From the NCBI GenBank assembly GCA_964017065.1, contig OZ024789.1, forward strand, positions 11,757,669-11,821,668: a DNA stretch of 64,000 bases, in the 5' to 3' direction. Position numbers and translations under genes: made by a program. Under the pieces are notes generated by a model. The model saw nothing but the letters and a program-made list of their open reading frames with translations. It did no database searches and was not told the origin of the DNA. How positions within the stretch are numbered: the stretch's first letter is position 1; each line of letters starts with the position of its first letter. Positions 9,814 through 20,469 of the stretch are shown one piece after another. Source of the DNA: Haliclona indistincta (taxonomy: Eukaryota; Porifera; Demospongiae; Haplosclerida; Chalinidae).

Positions 9814-10122
9814 GGGTAGGCCTGCGCGGATTATGCCAGGCTGCCAGCATTGCTTTGAGCATAATAGGTACGCGAAAGCATTGAGCATAATAAGAGCATA
9901 ATAGGTAATTATCGGTCGAAAATGACATCATCAAATGAAATTAACCCCTCGTGGCGATTGACGTGCGTCACGTACGTATCATCAAGGCACGATCGCCACG
10001 ATCGGCTTCAGCATAATTTGAGCATAGTAGGGGAAATTTTGGAGCATAATAGGTAAAATTTTGGAGCAGTGCAGCATAGCATAGTAGGCAAAATTTCTAG
10101 CATAATCAGCTCAGGCCTACCC
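9814..10122. mobile_element. MITE-like element with GGGTAGGCCTG termini
   Basis: The ends are inverted copies (gggtaggcctgcgcggattatgc and the complement of gcataatcagctcaggcctaccc). The paralogous sites at 26909 and 60090 read 'cagtagtgtcccagggagagtc' without it. Inside are repeated 'gagcataataggta' blocks and no ORF. The flanking ccc/ccg makes the target duplication ambiguous. Confidence 0.75.
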
Positions 10123-10224
10123 CCGGGAGAGTCCGTCATTAGCTAAAAATTATAGATGAAATTCATTACTATTTCTACTAACATAACAGTGACATCATAA
10201 TGAATATAATAGTGTTGGATTGAT

Positions 10225-10251
10225 TAACCCTCGGCGCATGCGCGAGGGTTA
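10225..10251. repeat. Palindromic TAACCCTCGGCGCATGCGC repeat, single copy
   Basis: An imperfect palindrome around gcgcatgcgc, followed by acggtacttgctctgtcg. It is the reverse complement of the two copies at 15896-15967, so it is a dispersed repeat, probably the end of a MITE family. Confidence 0.6.
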
Positions 10252-10648
10252 CGGTACTTGCTCTGTCGTTATGCATTCAGTAAGGTAAATTATTATTTAA
10301 TTCTTGTGAAAATAATTATCGCCTATCTTAAACGTCTCAGTGCTGACAAAGTATTTCAAAATTTCAAAAACGATTTTATTCAGATGATTTATTTATTTTT
10401 GTTTATGATGTACAAACGATAATTATAATCGGCTGTCAATTATACACTTGCTAGCTGCTTGCGCTGCTGAGTGATTGATTGTTTAACATAGTAACATAAA
10501 CAATAAACAACAACATTCACATAAACAATAATGAACAACAACAACAGTCACAATAATGATCACGGATGATTGGGTACACACTGAAAACTTCAAGCATCCA
10601 AGCTAACATTATAACTTTTTTGTTACTTCTTATAGGCTGCGTACTATA

Positions 10649-12604
10649 TTATGTTGCTTGTTGGCCGTTTCCTGCTCTTGCTTGTTTCCTGAAATTTAGA
10701 ACTGTCATGATACATGTACAGTAAATAGAACATCTTTTTACAAGTTACCTTTTCTGTATGATGCTGTTGGTTTTCTCAATTGATCGAGAAGCTTCACATT
10801 TTTGCGACCTGGCAAAATTCTTAATAGTTTCAGGTTCTTTAAAACCATCTTCGAATTTCTAATGTGCATGTAATGAGATAGCAACAACAGATGAAGGCAT
10901 TTTTGTGCATTGGTATTTGCAATTTGTACTCACTTTGAGCGGTTTGTAACTTGACACCCATAGACCAACTAGTGCTAATGCACCTGCTAGAAAATGATTA
11001 CAAGACCAACTGCAGCATGTCGAGGCTCCAAAGCCCAATGATGAAGATGATGAAAATGCCTTCTTTTTACTAGAGCTACTGAAACAATTACAGCATGTTC
11101 CACCTCCTCCAGTCCCTCCAGTAACTCCTCCAGGACCTGGTTCATTATCATCGTCTTCATCATGACGTCTAGAGTAATTATTCCAACCATACCAGTATGC
11201 TTCTTCATCATCTTCATCAGTCTGGTCATTTTCATCTGAACCGCTTTTTATCAATTCTATTACTCGCTGTGTCTCCATGTCACGCTTAAAAATAGCATCG
11301 CTTGCACTTTCATATGCTTCCGATAGTTTGTCTCGGAGTTCAGTGCTAGGAGCATGCTCTAGTAGATAGTTCAGTACTAGGAGCATGCTCTAGTAGATAG
11401 TTCAGTACTAGGAGCATGCTCTAGTAGATAGTTCAGCACTAGGAGCATGCTCTAGTAGATAGTTCAGTACTAGGAGCATGCTCTAGTAGATAGTTCAGCA
11501 CTAGGAGCATGCTCTAGTAGATAGTTCAGCACTAGGAGCATGCTCTAGTAGATAGTTCAGTACTAGGAGCATGCTCTAGTAGATAGTTCAGTACTAGGAG
11601 CATGCTCTAGTAGATAGTTCAGTACTAGGAGCATGCTCTAGTAGATAGTTCAGCACTAGGAGCATGCTCTAGTAGATAGTTCAGTACTAGGAGCATGCTC
11701 TAGTAGATAGTTCAGTGCTAGGAGCATGCTCTAGTAGATAGTTCAGTGCTAGGAGCATGCTCTAGTAGATAGTTCAGTACTAGGAGCATGCTCTAGTAGA
11801 TAGTTCAGTACTAGGAGCATGCTCTAGTAGATAGTTCAGTACTAGGAGCATGCTCTAGTAGATAGTTCAGTACTAGGAGCATGCTCTAGTAGATAGTTCA
11901 GTACTAGGAGCATGCTCTAGTAGATAGTTCAGTACTAGGAGCATGCTCTAGTAGATAGTTCAGTACTAGGAGCATGCTCTAGTAGATAGTTCAGTACTAG
12001 GAGCATGCTCTAGTAGATAGTTCAAAACTTTCCTTGTTTCCCAAACTTTAACATCAAATCCATGTCGAACGAGGGCTCTGATGTGCTGAAAACCATCAGA
12101 CGATTTCGGATGTTGATGGACCCAGCAGATGTATACTATCGGTCTCGGATGATAAACATTCAACTGTTCAAAAATTTTGTCAGCACAGCAGTCACATGGA
12201 GAGAAGCTTATTACAATACAATGTACATCATGATTATCTGATGAAATCTTACGAACAACTTTATTATCAGCATGTGGTTTATGCTCTTTACCACTACTGA
12301 AGGACACATGCTTGATACTGCCATCAGAACACTCTCCAAATGAAGCTGTTAGCCTAGGAAAATATTGCCGATGGATGGGATGTCGTTTATCATGCTTTCT
12401 TATTTGCCAGTCATTGGTATTGCTAGCCAAAATATTAAGTATTTCTCCTTGGATCAGAAATATTCCATTACGATCAGTCAGCCTGGTTCCTGTAAAAAAA
12501 GCACTCAATATTTTCTTCCATTCTTTGGTTTTAAGTTGATGAGCAGGTGTAGCAACCAGCAACAGACCGAACACTACAAGATGGACTAGTTTCAAAACTG
12601 GCAT
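10649..12604 (-). pseudogene. Membrane-type deaminase interrupted by a 31-bp repeat array
   Basis: Exon 1 starts at 12604 with a signal peptide (VFGLLLVATPAHQ). It runs through the core and is broken at ..NYLLEHAPSTEL by 22 copies of a 31-bp unit. The gene then resumes at DKLSEAYESASD and continues to the Gly-rich stalk, helix and donor at 10933. Tail exons are 10858-10749 and 10688-10649. Since 31 is not a multiple of three, the array reads through all frames and meets in-frame stops, the first right after ELSTRACS. The motif reads H-A-D instead of H-A-E (gat for gag), so the catalytic glutamate is also lost; the PCDCC zinc ligands remain. Compare the paralogues 57433-58729 and 61842-63170. 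Confidence 0.85.
11337..12018. repeat. 31-bp minisatellite, exactly 22 copies, inside coding sequence
   Basis: The unit is agttcag[t/c][a/g]ctaggagcatg followed by ctctagtagat. 22 x 31 = 682 bp, followed by a terminal agttca (12019-12024). Units differ mainly at two positions (tgc, tac or cac before tagg). In the intact paralogue at 58123 the same 31 bp occur once between two agttca hexamers, which gives a simple slippage origin. Confidence 0.97.
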
Positions 12605-12751
12605 ACTAAAATCAGCTGTTATTATTATACCACTTTTTAATTAGGCATTTTCTAGTGAACTTTTTTCAGAGAATAAGCTACTGCAGCTGTACATAACACT
12701 TGTATTGATGAACTATACTGTACTGGTATCACTGAGGGAAATACCCTCAAA

Positions 12752-12762
12752 GTGACTCAGCA
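12752..12762. promoter_or_regulatory. GTGACTCAGCA element
   Basis: Located about 150 bp upstream of the start at 12604, in the same context (aaataccctcaaa) as the sites at 8637, 25806, 51330 and 63330. Confidence 0.5.
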
Positions 12763-13216
12763 AACATGGTCAATTAATTCTAAACTACTGTAATAATATT
12801 CATCACATTCTTAAAACAAATGAATATCAATGAGCTACTGGAAGCTCTTGGAAAGCTTGAAAATCATATAACCACAGTAGACACATACTCTATTGTATGT
12901 ACACTGTTATCATACTGGCTGTTGTACATGACTCTTAGTCAACCCCAGAGTCTCGTGCCATTATCTCCTGATCACATGGGAAGATTTGATCCCATTCATC
13001 CTGCCGTGCTGCTATCAAAGCATATCCCATAGCACACCCGTTTTACACACTCAAGCTTTTCAATGAAATCAGAAAACTTTATCAGCATCCATGCAAGTAC
13101 AATGAAGCTAGTCTACATCAATAGGTACACACAGCAGCAGCAATCTACAACTATACTATATATGAGTTTATGATGATCCAGTATAGTCCAGTCCAGTTAG
13201 TGTCCATCAAACCAGG

Positions 13217-13411
13217 TCATTTCTTTCCACCGGAAGACCTGGAGTTATTCGGGTTCATCTGGTTGGAGTGGTTGTTCAGGTCAGCTCTTGTTCCAGCACC
13301 AGTGTAGCTAGTAGTGCCTCCCCTGTACTCGGAGTGGGTTGGGTTGAGCTGATTAGAGTGGTTGTTCAGATCCGCCCTGTCTCCAGTACCGCTGTATCCA
13401 CGATCAGACAT
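13217..13411 (-). CDS. Small repeat protein (two NNHSNQxNP units)
   Basis: 64 residues, starting MSDRGYSGTGDR and ending SSGGKK. The two units read NNHSNQLNPTHSEYRGG and NNHSNQMNPNNSRSSGG, so D-N has become N-N. A pyrimidine tract ending ctcag lies two bases before the ATG, the same acceptor-like arrangement as in the other copies. It lies about 610 bp upstream of the broken membrane deaminase 10649-12604. Function unknown. Confidence 0.65.
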   Translation of the reverse strand: MSDRGYSGTGDRADLNNHSNQLNPTHSEYRGGTTSYTGAGTRADLNNHSNQMNPNNSRSSGGKK

Positions 13412-13823
13412 AGCTGAGAAAACAGTGAATTAGTTTACAGAGAAGAAGAATTTCTCAAAACTGCAGATGACCGTTTATGCTTACTCACTCTGGTTTTATT
13501 TGATGGTTTAAAATAGGCGTGGAGATCATACCCTACGATTGTATAATGATATTCATCACTATCTGTATCACAGGAAGTAATGAATATGAATGAGCTACAG
13601 GAAGTAATAATAATTCCTAGGAAGACTAGCAACTGACTGTACATACAACAGCCAACCACATCAATACTATATCCAGATTGTGATAACCATGTGTTAATTT
13701 TGGGGAGTGACACAATCAATTCCTGTTGCAAGCTCCCTTGTAGATCAGTTGATGGAATCAGCTGGTTTGACATTGCTGAACTGCTTGCTAACAGTTGGTA
13801 GTAAAAATAATTGACTATAATAA

Positions 13824-15105
13824 TGAACAGATTTCACGAAACCCTCGGCGTGTTGCACATTGTAGAGTTAGTTCCTTAGTTATGGTTTGCAGAAGGAGCT
13901 TTGCAGCTAAAGCCAACCTGCTTGCTATTGAAACTGCACTGCTAGCCAGAAGACAGCAAAGTGCTGACCACAACCGAGACAAGGTGTGTCAAGTGGGCGT
14001 GACCGTGAACACTGAGTACGACCATTGCTCTTGGCTTTGATAGGCTTTTTCTTGAGATGTCTACGCACCCCCAGAGCTGTCCTGCTGTTTGGATGGAATC
14101 TACAAGTACCTAGATAGTCAACTATGGGCGCGTTTGTAGTCAGAGAGGTCCAAGACGGCCGTCAAGGTGAGCCAGCCATACATAACTCGAGAACGAAAGC
14201 ACTTTAGCAAAATCCACGAGTCACATTGCAAGCCATTGTCATGCTAAGCCTGTTTATACCTTGACCGAGTTTCAGAAGTGAGCGATGGTCTCTGCAGCTC
14301 ATTGGACAGAATGAATGAACGAATGAACAGATTTCACGAAACCCTCGGCGTGTTGCACATTGTAGAGTTAGCTCCTTAGTTATAATTTGCAGAAGGAGCT
14401 TAGCAGCTAAAGCCAACCTGCTTGCTATTGAAACTGCACTGCTAACCAGAAGACAGCAAAGTGCTGACCACAATCGAGACAAGGTGTGTCAAGTGGGCGT
14501 GACCGTGAACACGAGTAGCTTGGTAGCCATTGCTCTTGGCTTTGATAGGCTTTTTCTTGAGATGTCTACGCACCCCCAGAACTGTCCTAAGGTTTAGATG
14601 GAATCTACAAGTACCTAGGTAGCCAAATATGGGCGCTTTTGTCGTCAGAGAGGTCAAAGACGGCCGTCAAGGTGAGCCAGCCATAACTCGAGAACGAAAG
14701 CACTTTAGCAAAATCCACGAGTCACATTGCAAGCCATTGTTGTGCTAAGCCTGTTCATACCTTTACCGAGTTTCAGAAGTGAGCGATGGTCTCTGCAGCT
14801 CATTGGACAGAATGAATGAATGAATGAGCACTAATTAGAGTGTGTTTTGTGGGCGTGTTGCGATGCCTGTAGCAGGGCTTTTGTTGAGATTTCTACGCAC
14901 CCTCAGAGCTGTCCTGATGTTTAGATGTAGTCTACAAGTACCTAGGTTGTCAACCATGTGCGCTTTTGTTGTCAGAAAGGTCCAAGATGGCCGTCCAGGT
15001 GAGCCAGCCATAACTCGAGAACGAAAGCATTTTAGCATAATCCACGAGTCACATTGCAAGCCATGGTCATGCTTAGCCTGTTCATACCTTAGTTGACGCG
15101 TAGAA
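13824..15105. repeat. Tandem array of ~500-bp repeats (two full, one partial copy)
   Basis: Two copies with a 500-bp period (landmark aaccctcggcgtgttgcac at about 13840 and 14340) and a diverged third copy from about 14850. Shared landmarks are tctacgcaccc, gtcagagaggtc and cataactcgagaacgaaagc. Short ORFs in it are not conserved between copies, so it is probably non-coding. A hAT element is inserted next to it at 15130. Confidence 0.8.
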
Positions 15106-15129
15106 GCGATCGCTGATCTCTGTAGCAGA

Positions 15130-15844
15130 CAGGGCCGGCGCCATAGGGGCGGCCGGGACGGCCATGGCCGCCCCACTTTTTCAAGAAAAGTGATTAATAT
15201 TCATCAATTATTAGTACCACACCTACTTACCACACCTATTCTAATAATTGATTAGCTCGATGGTTCGTTGGTCGCTAGCGAGCGCTGCGCAGGTCGCACA
15301 CATAGCAGCTAGTTTACATGCTACAGCCTCTACAGTCTGCGAGTTCTACAATGGTGACTTGTGCAAGGCGCAGTTAGAAGCACAACTCCCACTGCTGCAA
15401 CCGATCTGTTCTGAAATGAAGGAGACCACAATTCATGATATCATCGAAATCCTTTCTGGTTTATCGCCACCAGAACGAGTAGCGTTATCCTCTGTGTGGA
15501 CTGCTATGAAGCTGTTGCTTGTAATGCCAGCCACAAACGCGACTTCAGAGCGATCTTTCTCAGCACTGAGAAGAATTAAAACTTACCTCCGCTCTACGAT
15601 GTCTCAACAGAGGCTCAACAGCTTGATGGTTCTACATGCCAACAAAGAGAAAACGGATTCCCTGGACTTAGTCCAGGTGGCCAGGGAGTTCGTCGTTGGG
15701 CGCGAAGGACGACAACGCACATTTGGCGACTTTAAACAATAATGAATAATAATGCATTTCTTTAATTAATTCATGATTAATTCAATGAATAATTTAATAA
15801 TTAATTAGGGCCTCTCCACTATGTTTTAGCTGGCACCGGCCCTG
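15130..15844 (+). mobile_element. Internally deleted hAT transposon with 8-bp target duplication
   Basis: The 715-bp element has termini cagggccggcgcca and, inverted, cagggccggtgcca (13 of 14 matching). It is flanked by the 8-bp duplication gtagcaga (15122-15129 and 15845-15852), the size typical of hAT. It keeps only the C-terminal part of a transposase. Confidence 0.93.
15260..15742 (+). pseudogene. hAT transposase C-terminal fragment (dimerisation domain)
   Basis: From the first ATG at 15260 the frame encodes about 160 residues. The block PATNATSERSFSALRRIKTY...STMSQQRLNSLMVLHAN is the well-known hAT C-terminal dimerisation region, here of the TTF/ZMYM-like type. The upstream DNA-binding zinc finger and RNase H-like catalytic core are missing, so it cannot cut DNA. 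It lies inside the TIRs at 15130 and 15844, so it was carried as an internal-deletion derivative. A dominant-negative or domesticated role cannot be excluded, but nothing supports it. Confidence 0.85.
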
Positions 15845-15895
15845 GTAGCAGAAGAGACAGACAGACAGACCGACCGAACGACAAAGCAAGTACCG

Positions 15896-15967
15896 TAACC
15901 CTCGCGCATGCGCCGAGGGTTAATGACAAACCAAGTACCGTAACCCTCGCGCATGCGCCGAGGGTTA
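15896..15967. repeat. Two tandem palindromes TAACCCTCGCGCATGCGCC
   Basis: 27-bp imperfect palindromes at 15896-15922 and 15941-15967, separated by 18 bp (atgacaaaccaagtaccg). They are the reverse-complement family of 10225-10251. Confidence 0.7.
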
Positions 15968-16374
15968 ATATGTCAGATTCGAGAGTTTCCCTGGAAAGAG
16001 TCATAATTATAGAATGAAGATGTGCATGCCGTGTTCAGTACTAATAATACTAACACAACTATGCTAACAAAGTGTTGGTTTGTGCATATTCATTGAATAT
16101 AACAGATCAAACAATCTTGCGATGACACAAACTGAACATCTCAGTTTTGAAGTTTATAATACATCAACATAGTTTATGATTGTTACACTGCAGACTTTCC
16201 ATCCAAGTATCTTTATTGCTACAGTTCAGCAGTTTTTATAGCTGTTTGTTTCTTAGCATACATAAATAATTTGCATAAAATTAATTTGCTCAGACTAAGG
16301 ACTGTAAATATTGTATAGCTAAAAATTTTTAAATATAAAAAGCGCAGCTCTGTATGAAATCAATACTGAGCTAC

Positions 16375-17278
16375 TTACTGAGCTATATCAATCTTTCCTG
16401 GACACTTTTGAGGTCCTTCCTCTGATACACTTTCTGCGGTGCCTCCTTTGTCTTCATCACTGTCACTATCATCGTGTTTAATCTTTTTAAATACTGGTCC
16501 ATCATCTTCTCTGTCTTCCTCATCACATACACTCTCTTGCCCATTTTGCTTCTGTGGATATAAGGATCTAATTAGTCGATTTGTATCCCAGTCATGTCGA
16601 TCAAGTGCATGTTTTATTTCAACATTTTCATGTGCTTGCTGTAGTTCATCGTGTAGTTCTTGACCAATTGAATCATGTTGTTTAGCTTGCTGCAACAAAT
16701 AATTAATCATTTTCCCACAGTATCCAAGCTTTTTAAAATGAAGTCATGTTTAACTAAGTACCGAATAGTACACCGTGCCATGCAGTCTTTTGGATAATTA
16801 TGAACCCAAAAGAAGCGGATCGCAGGTTTAGGTGCTTTTAGTTCTTCATTCTTTTTCACAATCTTTACTGCACACTTCTTCTCTTCTCCTCTTCTCTCCT
16901 CTCCTTGCTTATGATGCTCTTCATAGCAAGGAGAGTAGTTTAGCCCAATGATACGCACTAATAGCAGATCTTTTTCCGGCATGTCCAAAGGTTGCTCTTC
17001 TGCATGCTCACCATGTCTAGAGAAAATCACTTTCTTAACTTGAAGTTGTAAATATCATCTTTTTCGTCTTCAATATGGAACAAAGCTGTCACACGTGGGA
17101 AGTATTGATAATCACGATTTGATAACTTCCTACATGTAGGATAGTTGTGGTTTGTTTCTAAGATCTCTCTGATTTGTCCTTGAACTAGAAGTCCTCCATT
17201 CCCATCTGAGAGTTCAACTCCAGTGAACACAGCACAGACCAATGTCTTCCATTCATCTCGAACACAGTGTGCCTCCAT
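16375..17278 (-). pseudogene. Intracellular-type deaminase with two frameshifts
   Basis: Three overlapping frames form one deaminase. 17278-17027 covers MEAHC...FTGVELSDGNGGLL. 17030-16707 carries HAEEQ, NYSPC and RFFWVHNYP. 16710-16375 holds the helical C-terminus and a long acidic/basic tail (FKKIKHDD..., probable nuclear signal). Frames change by one base at about 17030 and 16710. The zinc site is also distorted: after SPC there are ~16 residues of EEHHKQGEERRGEEKK before the next Cys, where 2-3 are usual. The upstream element is degenerate (gtgaatcagca near 17391). Read as a decayed copy. Confidence 0.7.
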
Positions 17279-17814
17279 AACAGAAAGGAAACAGCCTATG
17301 CTTGCAATGTTTCACAAAATCTAACAAGAGCTGTAGTATTTATAGGCACTAAAGAACTAGGTGTGTGTCAGTTACATCCCCTAACGTGAATCAGCAAAAA
17401 TGTAGGTATATGATTTTTTTACATTCGTAACAGGACATTCATGACATAATATTTTACTATTCATTGATTTTGGTATAGAATTCAACATTATTCATTAAAT
17501 TTTTCTAAAAATAAATAATTATAGTATAATTAATAAACTAGCTACCTTCTGTATGTGTGTGACCTAATAATTGAGCAACTGCCTTGTTCAATCATTGTAG
17601 TAAGAGTATTATTATAAACAATAATTTTATCACTATAATTATCGTTGTTTGCATATTGACGCTACGTACCAACAATATTACCGAAGCTCAATTTTCTCTG
17701 AGTATTGCTCTGTTCTTCATATCATGGCAACTCCATTTTCGGCTTATTCCCAAAATATTTATCTATTTATTTCAATTCTTGCCCGGTCTGGTTTCTGCTT
17801 ATAAAATCAGTTTT

Positions 17815-18029
17815 CTTACAAGATTGTACAGCATGCACTGGAATATAAGCAGTCCCTCATTTCCATCTGAGACTTTAGGTGTAGTAAGCATATAGAAGAC
17901 TATAATCTTCTTTACTAAGTTGAAAGCTGAAGTCTCGATCAACAAACAATCATCGCATACTTTCGAACCAAGCAGACATTTCAGATCAGGATCAAGTAAA
18001 CTTTTCCCAACGAAGTTGGTGACCTCCAT
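17815..18029 (-). pseudogene. Second copy of the divergent N-terminal relic
   Basis: Matches 499-743. From the ATG at 18029 it reads MEVTNFVGKSLLDPDLKCLLGSKVCDDC..., then TTPKVSDGNEGLLIF, open for about 76 codons. The SDGNEGLL block resembles the deaminase N-terminus, but no catalytic motif follows. Upstream, TGAGTCA (18171-18177) is kept while the second site is mutated (gacataactca). Flanking DNA up to about 18400 is also shared with the first copy, so the block was duplicated. Confidence 0.4.
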
Positions 18030-18685
18030 AATGACACAGTTTATAATTATAATGAAGTGTCTAAAGATCAGCAACAGAAGTGACTCTCAAGACAACTAAG
18101 TGTCAACCAGTGCTTTTAACATACCTCTCATGTATAGCAGCACTTGAGAGCTAAGTGCATGTTTCAAAACTGAGTCACCTGACATAACTCATGATTGCGA
18201 CCACAGGAATAAGAATCAGCATACATTACTTAACATAATTATGAGCACGTGGTTGATTAGTTGGGCTGGCAGCAGTCAACTGTTCAATTGTCTTTTGCTT
18301 CGCCCGTGCATGCAGTTCATATTAGGTACTCTACTGTGTACAAACTTCAACTATTTTTGAAGCGGTGACGACTGTTTAGTTAGCTTGCTTAGTTATTATG
18401 CGTAACAGTTGACATGGCACTTTCAGTATCCGCATTGGGGAGACTTCTGAACATGTAAAGCTAATATTATCATTACTATAATACAACATTATGTTTTTGT
18501 ACTGTATATACATGTACTGCACTGGATGTGGTCAGTTTATGCTATACTTTAACTGCATCACCTGACCACATGACTCAGCATAGTATACTCACAATGCATA
18601 TCATGTTGTCTATACTAACTTCCATAACAGGACATGTGTACGAGGTGATTGAGGTCACCACATAAACTATGTTGTATTTATACGC

Positions 18686-19075
18686 ATGAGAAACATGCAA
18701 CGTGAACATCAGGTGTGCATAGAGTGTTTATGTATCAACTGCATGCACTCATTTTGTTTGAATCAGCATGGACCCACTTGTACTCCATGCAGAGGAGTAG
18801 AAGGCACTGGTATGGGTCCGATCTCTGCTTGCAACTGCTTTGTGACATCAAAACAAGCTTAAGTCTTTTTGCACCATTTCGGTTGCTATATCAAAGAACA
18901 AGCTGAAGATAGCATTTTATGTGCAGAATGTTCCTATACTGAGTCCTGTAGAGGCTACTCAGTAGTCCAGCAGTTGAGCACTGTACTGACTCAACTTGAT
19001 ATTGACAGTTTCAGCTCAGTCATTAATTTTGCTAAACCAAAACTGTTTAAACTTACAATATCTGGTAGGGAATGA
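18686..19075 (+). pseudogene. Possible cysteine-rich zinc-binding ORF, frame-disrupted
   Basis: An ATG at 18686 opens a 58-residue frame with C-x2-C-x-C-x2-C, then H, C, H and C-x2-C (HQVCIECLCINCMHSF..., CTPCRG), ending at 18862. Another frame (18869-19075) continues with HHFGCYIKEQAEDSILCAEC and a leucine-rich end. The Cys/His spacing suggests a RING- or B-box-like zinc fold, but I cannot assign a family. The break between the frames may be an unrecognised intron. Low confidence that this is a gene. Confidence 0.3.
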
Positions 19076-19104
19076 CCTGAGCATGTTGTAGTGACCAGTA
19101 AAAT

Positions 19105-19260
19105 TGTGTATTCAACGTGTATGTAGTTATGTAGTTGTAGCGTAGTTGTAGTGTCCAGCAGTTAAATTAATATGTAGTTATGCATGTGTATGTAGTTATG
19201 TATAGTTGTAGCGTAGTTGTAGTGTCCAGCAGTTAAATTATGCAGTTATGTGTAGTCGAA
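19105..19260. repeat. Short imperfect tandem repeats (gtagttatgtagttgtagcg)
   Basis: Alternating 'tatgtagttatg' and 'gtagcgtagttgtagtgtccagcagttaaatta' blocks appear twice. No coding sense is seen. Confidence 0.6.
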
Positions 19261-19398
19261 CTTTATGGTATTACAATAAAACAATATTATTATTAATTAC
19301 TATAATCTTCTACTGTGCTAAAAGGTTTGTGTCTGTATTTTTGTGGATAAGGTTGTCAGCGCGCACACCTGTATGCAGCAGTCTTTCTATTCCAATTC

Positions 19399-20276
19399 CT
19401 AATCCTTATCTTCAACTTCGTCTTCATCATCGGTCTTATTCCTGTATTTTATATCAATAACATGCTATATATAATAATTTTTGTTCAGCCAAAAACATCT
19501 TACCATGGAGCAATGCGCTTTTGGGCAGGTTCTTCTGGAGTGGAAGATGGCATGTTTTTTCTTTTGCGAGCAGCATTCCTTGCATCATCGATGAGTTGTT
19601 TAGTTCTTTCGTCACGAGCAGAAAGAGCCTCAGCTGTGCTTTCATGTGCTTGTTCTAGTTCACGTTTTAGCTTTTTTGAACGAGCTTGTTCCCGCAAGTA
19701 TTCATACATCTTTTTCGTATCCCAAACTTTCAAGTCAAAGCCATTTTCAATGAGGCGCTCGACACCGACCATACCATCATCATCTTGCATGTAAACCCGA
19801 CTGAAGTGTATCACCGGCTTCTTCAAATGTTCTCCTTCGCGATTGTATCTTTCTATAATACCAGATGCACATCTTTTTGTACAAGGTGAGTTGTTTAATC
19901 CGATACTATGTACTAATCGTAGCTGTTCTGTGTCCTTCTTTATAAGTTGCTGCTCTACATGCTCTTTATATGCTTTAGAAGCAAGCACCAACACTTTCTT
20001 CATCTTTCCTTTCACTTTGAAATCTTGGGGAATGATTTCATCTTGGTCATTCATTTGATACATATATGTTACAGTAGGCCAATATTCAAATCCCTGTAAT
20101 TTTAAATTTTCAGGATTTTGGCACTTTGTTTTCAAGATATCCCATATCTCTCCTTCAACAAGCAGTTCTCCATTCTCATCAGAGAGTACAGCTCCAGTGA
20201 ACATAGAACAGACCAATTTCTTCCATTCTATTTTGAATATTTTTTTGCCTTGTTTAGCCGACATTTCAGACCGCAA
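19399..20276 (-). CDS. Intracellular-type deaminase, intact, acidic second exon
   Basis: Exon 1 is 20276-19504 and exon 2 is 19441-19399. CCATG|GTAAGA joins to GAATAAG in frame and gives a terminal NKTDDEDEVEDKD. The core reads ..EHVEQQ (H-V-E, Val in place of the usual Ala), NNSPC-x3-C, VIHFSRVYMQ (the usual SWVHN is changed), and GFDLKVWDT. The helical region ELEQAHESTAEALSARDE and a basic patch (ARKRKNMPSS...EEPAQKR) follow. Catalytic residues are present, so it may be active. The changed WVH loop, which borders the active site in the AID/APOBEC fold, may alter substrate choice (inference). The start MRSEMSAKQ has a second Met at residue 5. Confidence 0.78.
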
Positions 20277-20418
20277 CTTTTCTCCTTAACTCTGTAATAA
20301 TACTGCAATGTCAATCAAACTGGCATGCTACGCAATTCAGTATAAGTGTTTATCCTACTTACGTACTTACAGCACTTGAGAGCCCAAGTGCGTGTATATA
20401 TATGCTATAGCAACTGCA

Positions 20419-20429
20419 ATGACTCAGCA
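20419..20429. promoter_or_regulatory. ATGACTCAGCA element
   Basis: Exact match 143 bp upstream of the deaminase start at 20276. The surrounding 'caactgcaatgactcagcaaag' recurs near 57020 and 61470. Confidence 0.55.
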
Positions 20430-20469
20430 AAGCAGAGGTGTGCTAATGTTTTTCATTAACTTTCCATAA

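Noticed and set aside
11337..12018. CRISPR-like regular array
   Set aside because: The 31-bp units are directly adjacent with no spacers and derive from the gene's own sequence.
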